64,000 nucleotides of DNA from UBA1206 sp050953105 (GCA_050953105.1 JBMNMA010000001.1:248001-312000), one strand, 5' to 3'. Shown: positions 8,669 through 18,153, counted from the first letter of the stretch. Notes: a model not told the origin generated them from the letters alone. Translations and numbers: made by a program.

Positions 8669-9991
8669 ATGAGTAAATATATCAGAATAACAACCGCCCT
8701 GGTGTTATGCGTCGTTATTGCGGTGGTTACCTATGTTTCGGTGTCGGTATTACAGCGTGAAAGATACGACGAAATGCTTGACAGCCAGTATGCCGCCTAC
8801 AACAACGCCATCGAAGCTTTAAAGCAAAAATACGAAAACCTTTCCACCCTTAATCAGGCGACAAATATATTAAAAGAAGCTCAGAGATTGGTTGAGCAAT
8901 ACTATGTGTTTGACGTTGACGACGAGGCGGTAAAAGCCTCCCTGGCCCAGGCGACCTATGATATATTGATTGCCGGCACAGTAAAGAATGAGGATATTCA
9001 AACGTATCTGCTTAACGCTTACTTTGATGCCATTGGTGATCCCTATACCCTGTATCACCCCAAAGCGGAAATGGATGAGCTTGCCGACTCTTCCCAAGGC
9101 AGACTGTACGGCATAGGCATTTACGTTTATTTCAACCCAGATACGGGACATATTTATGTTAACCGGGTTATGCCAAACTCCCCTGCCGAAAAGGCGGGTA
9201 TCCTTGCCGGGGACACCATCACCCACATCGAAGACGTTGAAGTTACAGAGGAAACCTATTCCCAGTGCGTTGCCCTTGTGGCCGGCGAACTCGGAACCAC
9301 GGTTAAACTTAATATTATTAGAAACGGCGTTGAAATGGTTATTAACCCCGTCCGGGGCGAGGTAAGGACAAAAAGCGTTTACACCGAATATATGGGCGAC
9401 TACGCCTGGATAGCCATTATGGAGTTTTCGGGCCATGTGGCGGAAGATTTTATCGCTGCCATAAATGAAGCCGAGAAAAAAGGGGTTAAGGGTTATATCT
9501 TTGATGTACGCAGCAACCCCGGCGGAGATTTAAACATTATCTGCGACGTGCTTGACAGGCTTCTTCCCGAAGGTCCGATAGTTAATATAATGGACAAAAA
9601 TCAAAACAAAGTAGCCTCCCGTTCATCGGACGCGATTTGCATAAACAAGCCCATGACAGTCCTTGCCAACGGGTCCACCGCTTCCGCCGGAGAGCTGTTC
9701 ACCGCCGCACTAAGAGACTACAACATGGCCACCATTATAGGGGAAACCACCTACGGCAAAGGGACAATGCAGACCATTCAACCCCTTTCCGACGGATCAG
9801 GTGTTAGAATAACCCAGTATTTCTACAATCCCCCCTACGGCGAAAACTACCACAGCAAGGGCATAGCGCCAGATATTGAGGTAATTGAAAGCGAATACTA
9901 CAAAGACCGTCCCTTTTTAAGGGGGACCGAGGGCGACGAGCCGTTAAAGACCGCCATAGCCGAACTTGACCGGATTAACAGCGAAAAATAA
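8669..9991 (+). CDS. S41 family C-terminal processing protease (CtpA/CtpB-like)
   Basis: A 440-residue membrane-anchored serine protease. The N-terminal TM (residues about 7-27) is followed by a helical region, a PDZ domain (PNSPAEKAGILAGDTITHI) and the S41 core. The catalytic Ser-Lys pair is expected in STASAGELF and YGKGTMQ, both present. In Bacilli CtpB activates sporulation signalling with SpoIVB, and in other bacteria Ctp proteases trim wall hydrolases. Its position directly after the M23 hydrolase fits the latter, but this is inference. AGGAAAG lies 10 bp before the ATG. Confidence 0.92.
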   Translation: MSKYIRITTALVLCVVIAVVTYVSVSVLQRERYDEMLDSQYAAYNNAIEALKQKYENLSTLNQATNILKEAQRLVEQYYVFDVDDEAVKASLAQATYDILIAGTVKNEDIQTYLLNAYFDAIGDPYTLYHPKAEMDELADSSQGRLYGIGIYVYFNPDTGHIYVNRVMPNSPAEKAGILAGDTITHIEDVEVTEETYSQCVALVAGELGTTVKLNIIRNGVEMVINPVRGEVRTKSVYTEYMGDYAWIAIMEFSGHVAEDFIAAINEAEKKGVKGYIFDVRSNPGGDLNIICDVLDRLLPEGPIVNIMDKNQNKVASRSSDAICINKPMTVLANGSTASAGELFTAALRDYNMATIIGETTYGKGTMQTIQPLSDGSGVRITQYFYNPPYGENYHSKGIAPDIEVIESEYYKDRPFLRGTEGDEPLKTAIAELDRINSEK

Positions 9992-10049
9992 AATTTATTA
10001 ATAAAAATCAGAATCCAAACGTTAAATATATACCGAGGAGAAAACCAAA

Positions 10050-10523
10050 ATGGCAAAGCAAATATACGTATCCAAAGAAGGCTACGCCAAACTGATGGCG
10101 GAGCTTGAGCATCTTAAGACGGTAAAAAGAAACGAAGTGGCCCAGGCCATAGCCAAAGCAAGATCTTACGGCGACCTTTCTGAAAACTCCGAATACGACG
10201 AGGCAAAAAACGAACAGGGCGAGGTTGAAACCAGAATCGCAAACCTGGAATCGATTATCGAAAACGCCGTTATTCTTGACGACAGCGAAGTCAGAACCGA
10301 CAGGGTCAGTATAGGCAGCCTTGTTAAAATCTATGACATTGAAAGAAACAAGGAAGTGGAATACCGTGTGGTAGGCTCCACCGAAGCCGACCCCTTCGCC
10401 GGTAAGATTTCCGACGATTCACCTCTCGGCAAGGCACTTATAGGCTGCCGCAAGGGGGACACCATTAACGTAGAAGCCCCCAAAGGAATATTAAGATACA
10501 CAATAATATCAATTTCCAAATAA
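10050..10523 (+). CDS. greA: Transcription elongation factor GreA
   Basis: A 157-residue GreA. The N-terminal coiled coil contains the conserved ARSYGDLSENSEYDEAKNEQ tip with the acidic residues that enter the RNA polymerase secondary channel. The C-terminal FKBP-like domain has VEYRVVGSTEAD and SPLGKALIGCRKGD. It stimulates RNA cleavage to rescue backtracked polymerase. A good site (GAGGAG) precedes the ATG. It is followed by lysS after 15 bp, an order seen often in Firmicutes. Confidence 0.96.
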   Translation: MAKQIYVSKEGYAKLMAELEHLKTVKRNEVAQAIAKARSYGDLSENSEYDEAKNEQGEVETRIANLESIIENAVILDDSEVRTDRVSIGSLVKIYDIERNKEVEYRVVGSTEADPFAGKISDDSPLGKALIGCRKGDTINVEAPKGILRYTIISISK

Positions 10524-10538
10524 AGAAAAGGATTTATT

Positions 10539-12044
10539 ATGCTTGACGAAGTTAACCAGGTAAATTCCGGAGATAACGAGGTTACCACAACCCACGAGCT
10601 GGAACTAAGACGTATAAAGCTTGCCGACCTTAAGGAGTCTGGCAAGAATCCCTATGAGGAAGTAAAATTCGAAAAAACCGCTTTTGCCGCAGTCATAAAG
10701 GAAAACTTTGAGGATTATGATGGCAAGGACGTGGCCATAGCTGGGCGTATAATGTCCCGCCGGGATATGGGCAAAGCCAACTTTATTGACATTGCCGACG
10801 GCAGCGGAAGAATCCAGTGCTATATCAAGATAGACGACATAGGCGAAGAAACCTTTGGCGAATATAAAAAATGGGACATAGGCGACATAGTGGGCCTTAC
10901 CGGCTTTGTGTTTAAAACAAGGCGGGGAGAAATTTCGGTTCACGCAAAGTCTATAAAGCTGTTGTCCAAATCCCTTTTGCCTTTACCCGAAAAGTTCCAC
11001 GGCTTAAAGGACACCGATTTGCGCTACCGCCAGAGGTATGTTGACCTTATAGTCAACCCCGAGGTTAAAAACACCTTTATTAAAAGATCCCAGATAATAT
11101 CCAAAATCCGCAACTTCCTTGACTCAAAGGGATTTTTGGAAGTGGACACCCCTGTCCTCCACACCCTTGAAATAGGTGCGGCGGCAAGGCCATTTATAAC
11201 CCACCACAACACCCTTGATATTCCCATGTATCTTCGCATAGAAACCGAGCTTCACCTTAAGCGGCTTATAGTGGGCGGCTTTGAAAAGGTGTATGAAGTG
11301 GGAAGAGTGTTCAGAAACGAGGGTATGGACGTTAAGCACAACCCCGAATTTACGTCGGTGGAACTGTATCAGGCCTACACCGACTATCACGGCATGATGG
11401 ATCTGGTGGAGGAGCTGTTTGTAAACCTTACAAAGGATATCTGCGGCAGCGAGGTTATCACCTATCAGGGAACCGAAATTAACATGGCGTCCCCCTGGGA
11501 AAGGCTTTCCATGGCCGAGGCTGTTAAGAAGTATGCCGGTGTGGACTACAACGACTGGGACACCGACGAAAAGGCATTGGCTGTGGCAAAAGCACACAAT
11601 CTGAAAATCGAGGGTGCCCAGACCAAGGGGAACGTGCTTATTGCGTTTTTTGAAAACTTTGTTGAAGACAGGCTTATTCAGCCCACCTTCATATATGATT
11701 ATCCCGTTGAAAACTCTCCGCTGGCCAAGCGGAAAAAGGATAACCCTGCCTTTACCGAACGGTTTGAATTCTTTATTTACGCCAGAGAGATGGGGAACGC
11801 CTTTTCCGAGCTGAACGACCCCATTGACCAGAGAGAAAGGTTTGAAAAACAGGTAGCCGCAAAGAAAGCGGCAGGAATAAATGCCGAGGTGGACGAGGAC
11901 TTTATAACCGCCCTCGAATACGGTATGCCCCCCACCGGCGGTCTTGGATTCGGCCTTGACCGGCTGGTGATGCTCCTTACCGACTCCCCCTCAATAAGAG
12001 ACGTGCTGCTGTTCCCTACAATGAAGCCTGTTAAGAATAGCTGA
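10539..12044 (+). CDS. lysS: Lysyl-tRNA synthetase, class II
   Basis: A 501-residue class II lysyl-tRNA synthetase that charges tRNA-Lys in the cytosol. An N-terminal OB fold (VAIAGRIMSRRDMGKANFID) binds the anticodon. The catalytic core carries motif 2 (RVFRNEGMDVKHNPEFTSVE) and motif 3 (GGLGFGLDRLVMLLT). The length is typical. It follows greA by 15 bp with AAAGGA as ribosome site. I saw no T-box or lysine-riboswitch structure ahead of it. Confidence 0.97.
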   Translation: MLDEVNQVNSGDNEVTTTHELELRRIKLADLKESGKNPYEEVKFEKTAFAAVIKENFEDYDGKDVAIAGRIMSRRDMGKANFIDIADGSGRIQCYIKIDDIGEETFGEYKKWDIGDIVGLTGFVFKTRRGEISVHAKSIKLLSKSLLPLPEKFHGLKDTDLRYRQRYVDLIVNPEVKNTFIKRSQIISKIRNFLDSKGFLEVDTPVLHTLEIGAAARPFITHHNTLDIPMYLRIETELHLKRLIVGGFEKVYEVGRVFRNEGMDVKHNPEFTSVELYQAYTDYHGMMDLVEELFVNLTKDICGSEVITYQGTEINMASPWERLSMAEAVKKYAGVDYNDWDTDEKALAVAKAHNLKIEGAQTKGNVLIAFFENFVEDRLIQPTFIYDYPVENSPLAKRKKDNPAFTERFEFFIYAREMGNAFSELNDPIDQRERFEKQVAAKKAAGINAEVDEDFITALEYGMPPTGGLGFGLDRLVMLLTDSPSIRDVLLFPTMKPVKNS

Positions 12045-12071
12045 AATTTCTTTGAAAGGAAGGGTTAAGCT

Positions 12072-13397
12072 ATGAAAATCGGCGCAGACGGCAAGCCCGC
12101 CGAACTGGAACGGGACGAAGCCCCGGAGGAGGCCCGGAAAGAGGAAGCAAAGCTGTCGTTTAAGGAAAAGCTGGAGCATTTCTGGTATTTCTACAAATGG
12201 CAGACCATAATTTCGATTATAGTGGTTTTCGGCATAGGACTGGGGTTGGTTCAGCTTTTTACCAACGTATCACCCGACGCCCGGATAATGTATATCGGTC
12301 CGGGCTATCTTTCCCCAAACGTTAAAACAGACATGGGGAAGGTTGCCGAACAATATCTTAACGATTACAACGGGGATAACAAAAAGTATCTTGGCATCCT
12401 TGACATAACGGCGGCGGTGGGGGACAACATACCCCAAACCGCATATGAACTGAATACCGAAGCGGCAAAGCGGTTCAATGTGGAAATAACCACCGGCGAC
12501 AGTATGATATATCTGGTTGAGGAATCCTTTTATCTTCAGCTAAAGGATATGGGTGTTCTTGAAAAGCTTTCCAACCTTATAGACACCGATCTGCTCCCTG
12601 ACAATACCTACGACGAATACGGTGTAAGGGTGTCAAACCTTGATTTCTTCAACCTTGACGGCTTTTCGGCGGTTCCCGACAACACCATACTCTGTATGCG
12701 CCAGTCCCCTGTGTTAGAGGAACTGTCCTACGGCCGGACGGTGGAGTTCTGGAATTCCAACAAGGCCCTGTTTAAGGCAATGTTTGAATACAAAGGTGAA
12801 AAGAAACCCGACAGCCAGCCGGGCAGGGTCTTTAACGTAAAGGGCTACGATGCGGTGATTATGTATATCGGCTACAACCGGATATACGAAATAACCCAGA
12901 AACCCCTTTCGAAATCGGCTTCAGCCTATATTTACGACTCCAACAAGTCAAATGCCAAGGAATTAGGTATCGACTACCGTATTTTGCAAAAGTCTGCCGA
13001 CAAGACGGCATACCAGGCCAACCCCGATGATGCGGCATACCTTGAAAATCAGATAGCCAACGGAAACGACATTTTGTTCCTTGTGGAAAGGTCGTTTTAC
13101 GACAAGCTGTATGAATCGGGCGTATTGTTGTCTGTGGAAAGCGTGTTCACCTACCGCACCCCCGACGGCGAAACGGTGGTGGCCCTTCCCGACGTAACAT
13201 CATTTGACGGCTACGGAGTGGATATATCCGAACTGGAATTCTTTTCGAATATAGAAGGCTTTGACGTGTTCGGAGAGGATTTGGTGCTTTGCATAAGAAA
13301 CCGTCCCGAAAATTGCGATAAAAGCTACTATAACTCCTGTGTTGAATTTTACAGGAATATTTTAAATTACACAACCAAAACCCCGACGGCAAATTAG
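12072..13397 (+). CDS. Membrane-anchored protein with internal duplication, unknown function
   Basis: I do not recognise this 441-residue protein. A charged cytoplasmic N-terminus (1-43) is followed by one TM helix (44-63) and a large outside part made of two related halves, about 71-240 and 262-433. The pairs are IMYIG at 72 and 263, DSMIYLVEESFYLQLKDMGVL at 143 versus NDILFLVERSFYDKLYESGVL at 332, YGVRVSNLDFF at 183 versus YGVDISELEFF at 381, and NTILCMRQSP versus DLVLCIRNRP. AAAGGAAGG precedes the ATG. It follows lysS and precedes the LRR surface protein. A sensing or scaffold role at the cell surface is possible but unsupported. Confidence 0.8.
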   Translation: MKIGADGKPAELERDEAPEEARKEEAKLSFKEKLEHFWYFYKWQTIISIIVVFGIGLGLVQLFTNVSPDARIMYIGPGYLSPNVKTDMGKVAEQYLNDYNGDNKKYLGILDITAAVGDNIPQTAYELNTEAAKRFNVEITTGDSMIYLVEESFYLQLKDMGVLEKLSNLIDTDLLPDNTYDEYGVRVSNLDFFNLDGFSAVPDNTILCMRQSPVLEELSYGRTVEFWNSNKALFKAMFEYKGEKKPDSQPGRVFNVKGYDAVIMYIGYNRIYEITQKPLSKSASAYIYDSNKSNAKELGIDYRILQKSADKTAYQANPDDAAYLENQIANGNDILFLVERSFYDKLYESGVLLSVESVFTYRTPDGETVVALPDVTSFDGYGVDISELEFFSNIEGFDVFGEDLVLCIRNRPENCDKSYYNSCVEFYRNILNYTTKTPTAN

Positions 13398-13425
13398 GAT
13401 AATGGCTAATCTGTTAAAAAAACTG

Positions 13426-13454
13426 TTGCAAATTTCCTAAAAATATGCTACTAT
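13426..13454 (+). promoter_or_regulatory. SigA-type promoter for the LRR protein gene
   Basis: TTGCAA (13426-13431), 17-bp spacer, TACTAT (13449-13454), 40 bp before the ATG at 13495. It gives the LRR gene its own transcript separate from the upstream operon. Confidence 0.7.
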
Positions 13455-13494
13455 TACGAGAAGTGAGTTAAAAATCCGGAGGATTAAAACAAAA

Positions 13495-15831
13495 ATGGCA
13501 AAATATACAAAGAAACAGCTAAAAAGAACCTTCATTATAACCGTCGCTTTATGTATTCTTGTGTCCGGCGCCGGTGTGGGAATTTTCCTGAAATCCTACC
13601 TCAACTCGTCCCCCATGTTTGAAAACCAGTATTTTGCAAGAGCTCTGGCTGACAAGCTTGGGGTTTACGCAAGGAACATAACCCAGGAAATGCTTGACCA
13701 GTTCGAGTATTTATATTACTCCTATACGGCAATGGACCAGAACTACAACATGACCAACTATACCTATATAATTTTAGGTAATGCCAACTATGCCTCCGCC
13801 ATGCTTGATGCGGAGGAATCCTCCGGTGAAGAAAGCAATGATGCATCCGGGCAGACAAGCGAGGAGTCGCTGACCAGCGGCGATAGCACCTTGGAGGAAA
13901 CTGCCGAAGAATCAGCCGAAACCACCGTGGATGAATCTACCGATGAAACCACCGGTGATGGCAGTGAAGTGAGTGAAGGCAGCAACGCCAGCGAGGGAAG
14001 CAACACCAGCGAAGGCAGCGAAGCCAGTGAGGAAACCAGCCTTCCCTATTCCCCGGATGACTATGTTTATGTTGTCGGTGTAACCCTTTCGGCAAAGGAT
14101 GCGGCTCTTTTCAGAAACTTAAGATCCCTTGTCGCTCTTGACGGCACCGCTATCTACTCCATTCAGTATGAAGTGTTTTATGCCAACCTTATGGCGTCCT
14201 ACTACGGCTACAACTTAGGCCTTGACGCAGAGGAAATCATAAAAGCCATCGCTATCGATGACATAACCGACTTTACCGTTTTTGAAAACTTAAAGAAGCT
14301 TGAATACCTCGGCGTGGCTGCTTCTTCCTTAAAGCGTTTTAACGGTATCGAAAACCTTACCACCCTTAAGCGGCTTGACATTTCACGCACCAAGGTAACC
14401 ACCCTTGACGGCATTGAAAAGCTTACAAATATCGAGCACATTGCCGCCACCGAAAATAAAATAAGTGACATTGCACCCATTGCAAACCTTACCACCCTTA
14501 CCTCCCTTGACCTTAGCAAGAACGAAATTAAGGATATAACTCCCTTAAAGAACCTTACAAAGCTTACCGATCTTTATCTTATTGACAATAAAATAGAATC
14601 TGTTTCCTCCCTGTCGGGACTTACCGAACTTAAGAACCTTAATCTCAACACCAACGAGATAACCGACATTTCGGCCATTTCATCCCTTACAAAGCTTGAA
14701 ACGCTGTATCTGTCAGAAAACAAGTTCACCTCCTTCCCCGACATGTCGGCCCTTGACAACTTAAAAACCCTTGAGGCCAAGGGAACAAAAGACACAAAGA
14801 CCGACGATGACAAGGACGAAACCTCCGGCGAAGAAAGCGAAGCAAGCGAAACCAGTCAAGCTGGCAACAACAATGATACCAAGGAACCCGAATACGTCAT
14901 TACCGGAACTATAACCGATATTTCGGGTATAAAGGGCATGGACAAGCTTGAGACCTTAAACCTTGCCATGAACAAGATAAAAACCCTTCACGACCTGTCA
15001 TCGCTGAAAGCTCTTACAACCGTTGATGTTTCAGACAACGAACTTACAGCGGTTGAAGGTATTCACAACCTTGACAAGCTTACCACCATCACTTTAAGCA
15101 ATAACAAGCTGACTTCTATAGACAATATTCGCGACCTTAAGGCGCTCACCACCCTTACCGTCGACAACAATAAGCTTACCTCCCTTCCCGACCTGTCGTC
15201 CCTTAAGGCTCTGGTTACCCTTACCGCCAACAAGAACGAAATTGCATCTCTGGGCGGTATCAACAACATCGAAACCCTTAAGACCATTGACCTTTCGGAC
15301 AACCTGCTGGTAGACAACCTGAAAATCCACGACCTTAAGGTGCTTACCACCCTTAACTTAAGCAACAATAAGATTAAGGACATTTCGGGACTTTCCAAGC
15401 TTGATGCGGTTACAACCATCGACCTTACCAACAACGAGCTTGAAAATATCGAACCGTTGTTACACTTCAAGACACTTACGTCGATTATGTGTGCCCAGAA
15501 CAAGATTTCCAACCTCCCTGCCACCGACCTTAAGGTGGAATCGGGTGACGAGGAACTTCCTCCGCTGTATAACGTAACCTCGGTTGACTTTTCCGATAAC
15601 CTTCTTACCAATGACGGTATCGAAGGCATGACCACCTACTTCAAAGCCACCGGTGTTACCTCCATTAAAATTGGCGGAAACAACATAAACGACTACAAGG
15701 TGCTTTCCGACTTCTTCAAGAACGCCACCATTAACAACAAGGCTACATCCGACACCTCCGGCGAGGAATCCGATGCTTCCGAAGAATCGGCAGCCTCTGA
15801 AGAAAGTGCAGCAAGCGAAGAATCCAAATAA
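13495..15831 (+). CDS. Leucine-rich repeat (internalin-like) surface protein
   Basis: A 778-residue protein. A short basic N-terminus and TM helix (about 12-32) anchor it. Residues about 105-180 are a low-complexity Ser/Glu/Thr linker. At least a dozen 22-residue leucine-rich repeats of the internalin type follow (LTSLDLSKNEIKDITPLKNL and similar). They are interrupted around residues 430-465 by a second acidic Ser/Glu/Thr insert, and the protein ends in SEESAASEE repeats. Such repeats bind proteins or carbohydrates outside the cell. No LPXTG sorting signal is visible, consistent with N-terminal anchoring. CGGAGGA lies before the ATG. The repeat array invites recombination and length variation. 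Confidence 0.9.
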   Translation: MAKYTKKQLKRTFIITVALCILVSGAGVGIFLKSYLNSSPMFENQYFARALADKLGVYARNITQEMLDQFEYLYYSYTAMDQNYNMTNYTYIILGNANYASAMLDAEESSGEESNDASGQTSEESLTSGDSTLEETAEESAETTVDESTDETTGDGSEVSEGSNASEGSNTSEGSEASEETSLPYSPDDYVYVVGVTLSAKDAALFRNLRSLVALDGTAIYSIQYEVFYANLMASYYGYNLGLDAEEIIKAIAIDDITDFTVFENLKKLEYLGVAASSLKRFNGIENLTTLKRLDISRTKVTTLDGIEKLTNIEHIAATENKISDIAPIANLTTLTSLDLSKNEIKDITPLKNLTKLTDLYLIDNKIESVSSLSGLTELKNLNLNTNEITDISAISSLTKLETLYLSENKFTSFPDMSALDNLKTLEAKGTKDTKTDDDKDETSGEESEASETSQAGNNNDTKEPEYVITGTITDISGIKGMDKLETLNLAMNKIKTLHDLSSLKALTTVDVSDNELTAVEGIHNLDKLTTITLSNNKLTSIDNIRDLKALTTLTVDNNKLTSLPDLSSLKALVTLTANKNEIASLGGINNIETLKTIDLSDNLLVDNLKIHDLKVLTTLNLSNNKIKDISGLSKLDAVTTIDLTNNELENIEPLLHFKTLTSIMCAQNKISNLPATDLKVESGDEELPPLYNVTSVDFSDNLLTNDGIEGMTTYFKATGVTSIKIGGNNINDYKVLSDFFKNATINNKATSDTSGEESDASEESAASEESAASEESK

Positions 15832-15847
15832 GCAGTAATACAATATA

Positions 15848-15883
15848 ACACCAAACCCAACCTTTAAGGGTTGGGTTTGGTGT
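15848..15883. terminator. Hairpin after the LRR gene
   Basis: A 15-bp perfect inverted repeat, ACACCAAACCCAACC (15848-15862) with GGTTGGGTTTGGTGT (15869-15883), has a 6-nt loop. It lies 17 bp after the LRR stop. The downstream run is A/T-rich rather than a clean T tract, so it may also act as an mRNA 3' stabiliser. Confidence 0.65.
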
Positions 15884-15915
15884 ATATACAATAAATTAAA
15901 GGACAGGTGGATGAT

Positions 15916-16569
15916 ATGAATTTTCGGGACTTTGAAAAAAACAGCGTCATTTTAATGTCAGGCGATTCGGTTACCGACTGCAACCGGGCACGCCCCTATG
16001 GCACCTACACAACGGGGCTGGGGGACGGCTATGTAAAACGTATTCACGAAATTATAACGGCAACATATCCTGAAAAAGAAATTAAGATAGTAAATGCCGG
16101 CATTTCCGGTGAAACCTCCCGTCACGTAAGGGCAAGGTGGATAAGCGACATTGAAAATATAAAGCCCGACTACGCCACCCTCCTTATCGGTGTAAACGAC
16201 GTGTGGCGCAAGCACGACTATTACATGGACAAACACATGGCGGTGGGAATAGAGGAGTATGAGGACAACATACGATTTATTACCGACTATGCCGTTAAAA
16301 ACCTCAAAGGCTTCGCCCTTATTTCCCCGTTTTATCTTGAACTGAACAGAAAAGATATATTTATGAAGGATGTTCTGGCCTATGCGGAGGTGTGCAAAAA
16401 GGTAGCGGCGGAATACGGCTGCGATTATATAGACCTCCAACCCGAAATCGACAGGCTGTGCAAGGCTTTATATACAAAGGCCTTCTCCCCCGACCGGGTT
16501 CACCCCGGCCCGGTGGCCCATTATGCAATGGCCAGATATATTCTGAAACAGTGGAAATTTAAATTTTAA
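15916..16569 (+). CDS. SGNH/GDSL-family hydrolase
   Basis: A 217-residue esterase/lipase-like hydrolase of the SGNH family. Block I is VILMSGDSVTDCNRA, with the nucleophile Ser in GDSVTD. The block III Asn is in LIGVNDVW, and the block V Asp/His pair is FSPDRVHPGP near the C-terminus. No signal peptide is visible, so it should act in the cytosol, perhaps deacetylating imported sugars. I chose ATG 15916, which follows AGGTGG by 5 bp, over the in-frame GTG at 15907. It leads a short operon with the GNAT gene and asd. Confidence 0.86.
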   Translation: MNFRDFEKNSVILMSGDSVTDCNRARPYGTYTTGLGDGYVKRIHEIITATYPEKEIKIVNAGISGETSRHVRARWISDIENIKPDYATLLIGVNDVWRKHDYYMDKHMAVGIEEYEDNIRFITDYAVKNLKGFALISPFYLELNRKDIFMKDVLAYAEVCKKVAAEYGCDYIDLQPEIDRLCKALYTKAFSPDRVHPGPVAHYAMARYILKQWKFKF

Positions 16570-16591
16570 TTATTGAAAGGAATTTTATAAT

Positions 16592-17065
16592 ATGCCCGAC
16601 CTGCTTGTAAAACTGTATGAAATAGGCGACAACTCCGCCGTATATAACGAGCTTTTGGAAAAAGGTATTAAAATAATCCGCCCCATGACACCCAACAAAC
16701 ATAAAGTTCATGAGTTTGTTGTAAAGCATTTCCACGAAGGCTGGGCCAACGAAGTTGACACCGCCTTTACCAGGTTCCCGGTATCCTGCTTTATAGCCGT
16801 TGACGTTCAGACAAAAGAGATTTTAGGCTTTGCCGGATACGACTGCACTTATAAAGCCTATTTCGGCCCCACCGGCGTTGACGAATCCAGACGCAAGCTG
16901 GGTATAGGCAAGGCATTGCTTTTACGGTGTCTTGAGGCTATGCGGGACGAGGGCTACGCCTATGCTATAATCGGTTCGGCAGGGCCTGTGGATTTTTATA
17001 AGAAAGTATGCGGAGCCATTGTTATCGAAGGCTCCTCCCCCGGTATTTACGCTGATTTAATATAG
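16592..17065 (+). CDS. GNAT family N-acetyltransferase
   Basis: A 157-residue protein with the GNAT fold. The acetyl-CoA-binding signature appears as RRKLGIGKALLLRCLEAM (R/Q-x-x-G-x-G/A pattern), followed by the beta-5 strand YAIIGSAGPVDFYKKVCGA. The substrate cannot be inferred. A related protein is often found in Clostridia with an extra N-terminal strand region as here (residues 1-60). GAAAGGA precedes the ATG. The asd gene starts 11 bp downstream, so it is in the same transcript. Confidence 0.82.
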   Translation: MPDLLVKLYEIGDNSAVYNELLEKGIKIIRPMTPNKHKVHEFVVKHFHEGWANEVDTAFTRFPVSCFIAVDVQTKEILGFAGYDCTYKAYFGPTGVDESRRKLGIGKALLLRCLEAMRDEGYAYAIIGSAGPVDFYKKVCGAIVIEGSSPGIYADLI

Positions 17066-17076
17066 GAGGAAATTTT

Positions 17077-18153
17077 ATGGCCAAACTGCGAGCCGGTATA
17101 ATCGGTGCCACCGGAATGGTGGGCCAGCGTTTTATCACCCTGCTTGACAATCACCCCTATTTTGAAATAACCTACCTTGCCGCTTCTTCCTCCTCTGCCG
17201 GTAAAACCTATGAAAAGGCTATTGAGGGACGGTGGAAGCTGAATATCCCCTGCCCGGAACATGTCAAGGCCATGGTTGTCCATGACGGCGAGGACGTTTC
17301 CCAGGCGGTGGGTAAATGCGACTTTGTCTTTTGCGCTGTGGACATGGATAAAGCAAAGACCAAAGCCCTTGAGGAGGAATACGCCAAGGCGGAAATTCCC
17401 GTGGTTTCAAACAACTCGGCCAACCGCCACACCCCCGACGTTCCCATGCTTATTCCTGAGATTAACTTCCTCCATACCGATATAATTCCCATACAAAAAC
17501 AGCGGCTTGGCACCAAAAAAGGGTTTATAGCGGTCAAACCCAACTGTTCTATTCAGTCTTATGTTCCGGCTATTGCTCCGCTTATGGATTTTGAGCCGGT
17601 GTCCATAAACGTTACCACCTTCCAGGCAATTTCCGGCGCAGGCAAGACCTTTGACACTTTCCCCGAAATAGTTGATAACGTTATCCCATATATAGGCGGC
17701 GAAGAAGAAAAAAGCGAAAAGGAACCCCTTAAAATCTGGGCGACCATTGAAAAGGGTGTATTTGTAAACGCTACAAAACCCGTAATTTCCGCCCAGTGTA
17801 TCCGTGTTCCCGTATCCGACGGACATCTTGCCGCCGTTTCGGTGAAGTTTGCCAGAAAGCCAAGTAAAGAGGAAATCATTAAACGCTGGAATGAATTTTC
17901 CTCCCTGCCCCAGGAGTTGAAGCTCCCCCATGCTCCCGAAAAGTTTATTACCTACTTTGAGGAGGATAACCGCCCCCAGACCGGCCTTGACCGGGACTTA
18001 TACGGCGGAATGGGAATTTCGGTGGGAAGACTGCGTGAAGACAGCATTTTCGATTACAAGTTTATATGTCTTTCCCACAACACCCTGCGCGGCGCAGCCG
18101 GCGGCGGAGTGTTAACCGCAGAGCTGCTTTACCGGATGGGCTACCTGTATTAA
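17077..18153 (+). CDS. asd: Aspartate-semialdehyde dehydrogenase
   Basis: A 358-residue NADPH-dependent dehydrogenase converting aspartyl phosphate to aspartate semialdehyde, the branch point to lysine/diaminopimelate, threonine and methionine. It has the nucleotide-binding GIIGATGMVGQRF at the N-terminus, the catalytic Cys in VKPNCSIQSYVPA and the substrate His in RVPVSDGHLAAVS. The length and the inserted segment between Cys and His resemble the fungal/archaeal-type enzyme rather than the shorter typical Gram-negative form. AGGAGGAAA precedes the ATG. No lysine riboswitch is visible upstream. Confidence 0.94.
   Translation: MAKLRAGIIGATGMVGQRFITLLDNHPYFEITYLAASSSSAGKTYEKAIEGRWKLNIPCPEHVKAMVVHDGEDVSQAVGKCDFVFCAVDMDKAKTKALEEEYAKAEIPVVSNNSANRHTPDVPMLIPEINFLHTDIIPIQKQRLGTKKGFIAVKPNCSIQSYVPAIAPLMDFEPVSINVTTFQAISGAGKTFDTFPEIVDNVIPYIGGEEEKSEKEPLKIWATIEKGVFVNATKPVISAQCIRVPVSDGHLAAVSVKFARKPSKEEIIKRWNEFSSLPQELKLPHAPEKFITYFEEDNRPQTGLDRDLYGGMGISVGRLREDSIFDYKFICLSHNTLRGAAGGGVLTAELLYRMGYLY

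Noticed and set aside
10524..10538. T-box or lysine riboswitch before lysS or asd
   Set aside because: The gaps before lysS (15 bp) and asd (11 bp) are too small, and no riboswitch-like structure was seen ahead of their operons.
14500..15500. CRISPR-like regular repeats
   Set aside because: The periodic DNA similarity here comes from 22-residue leucine-rich repeats in the protein and lacks constant repeats with unique spacers.
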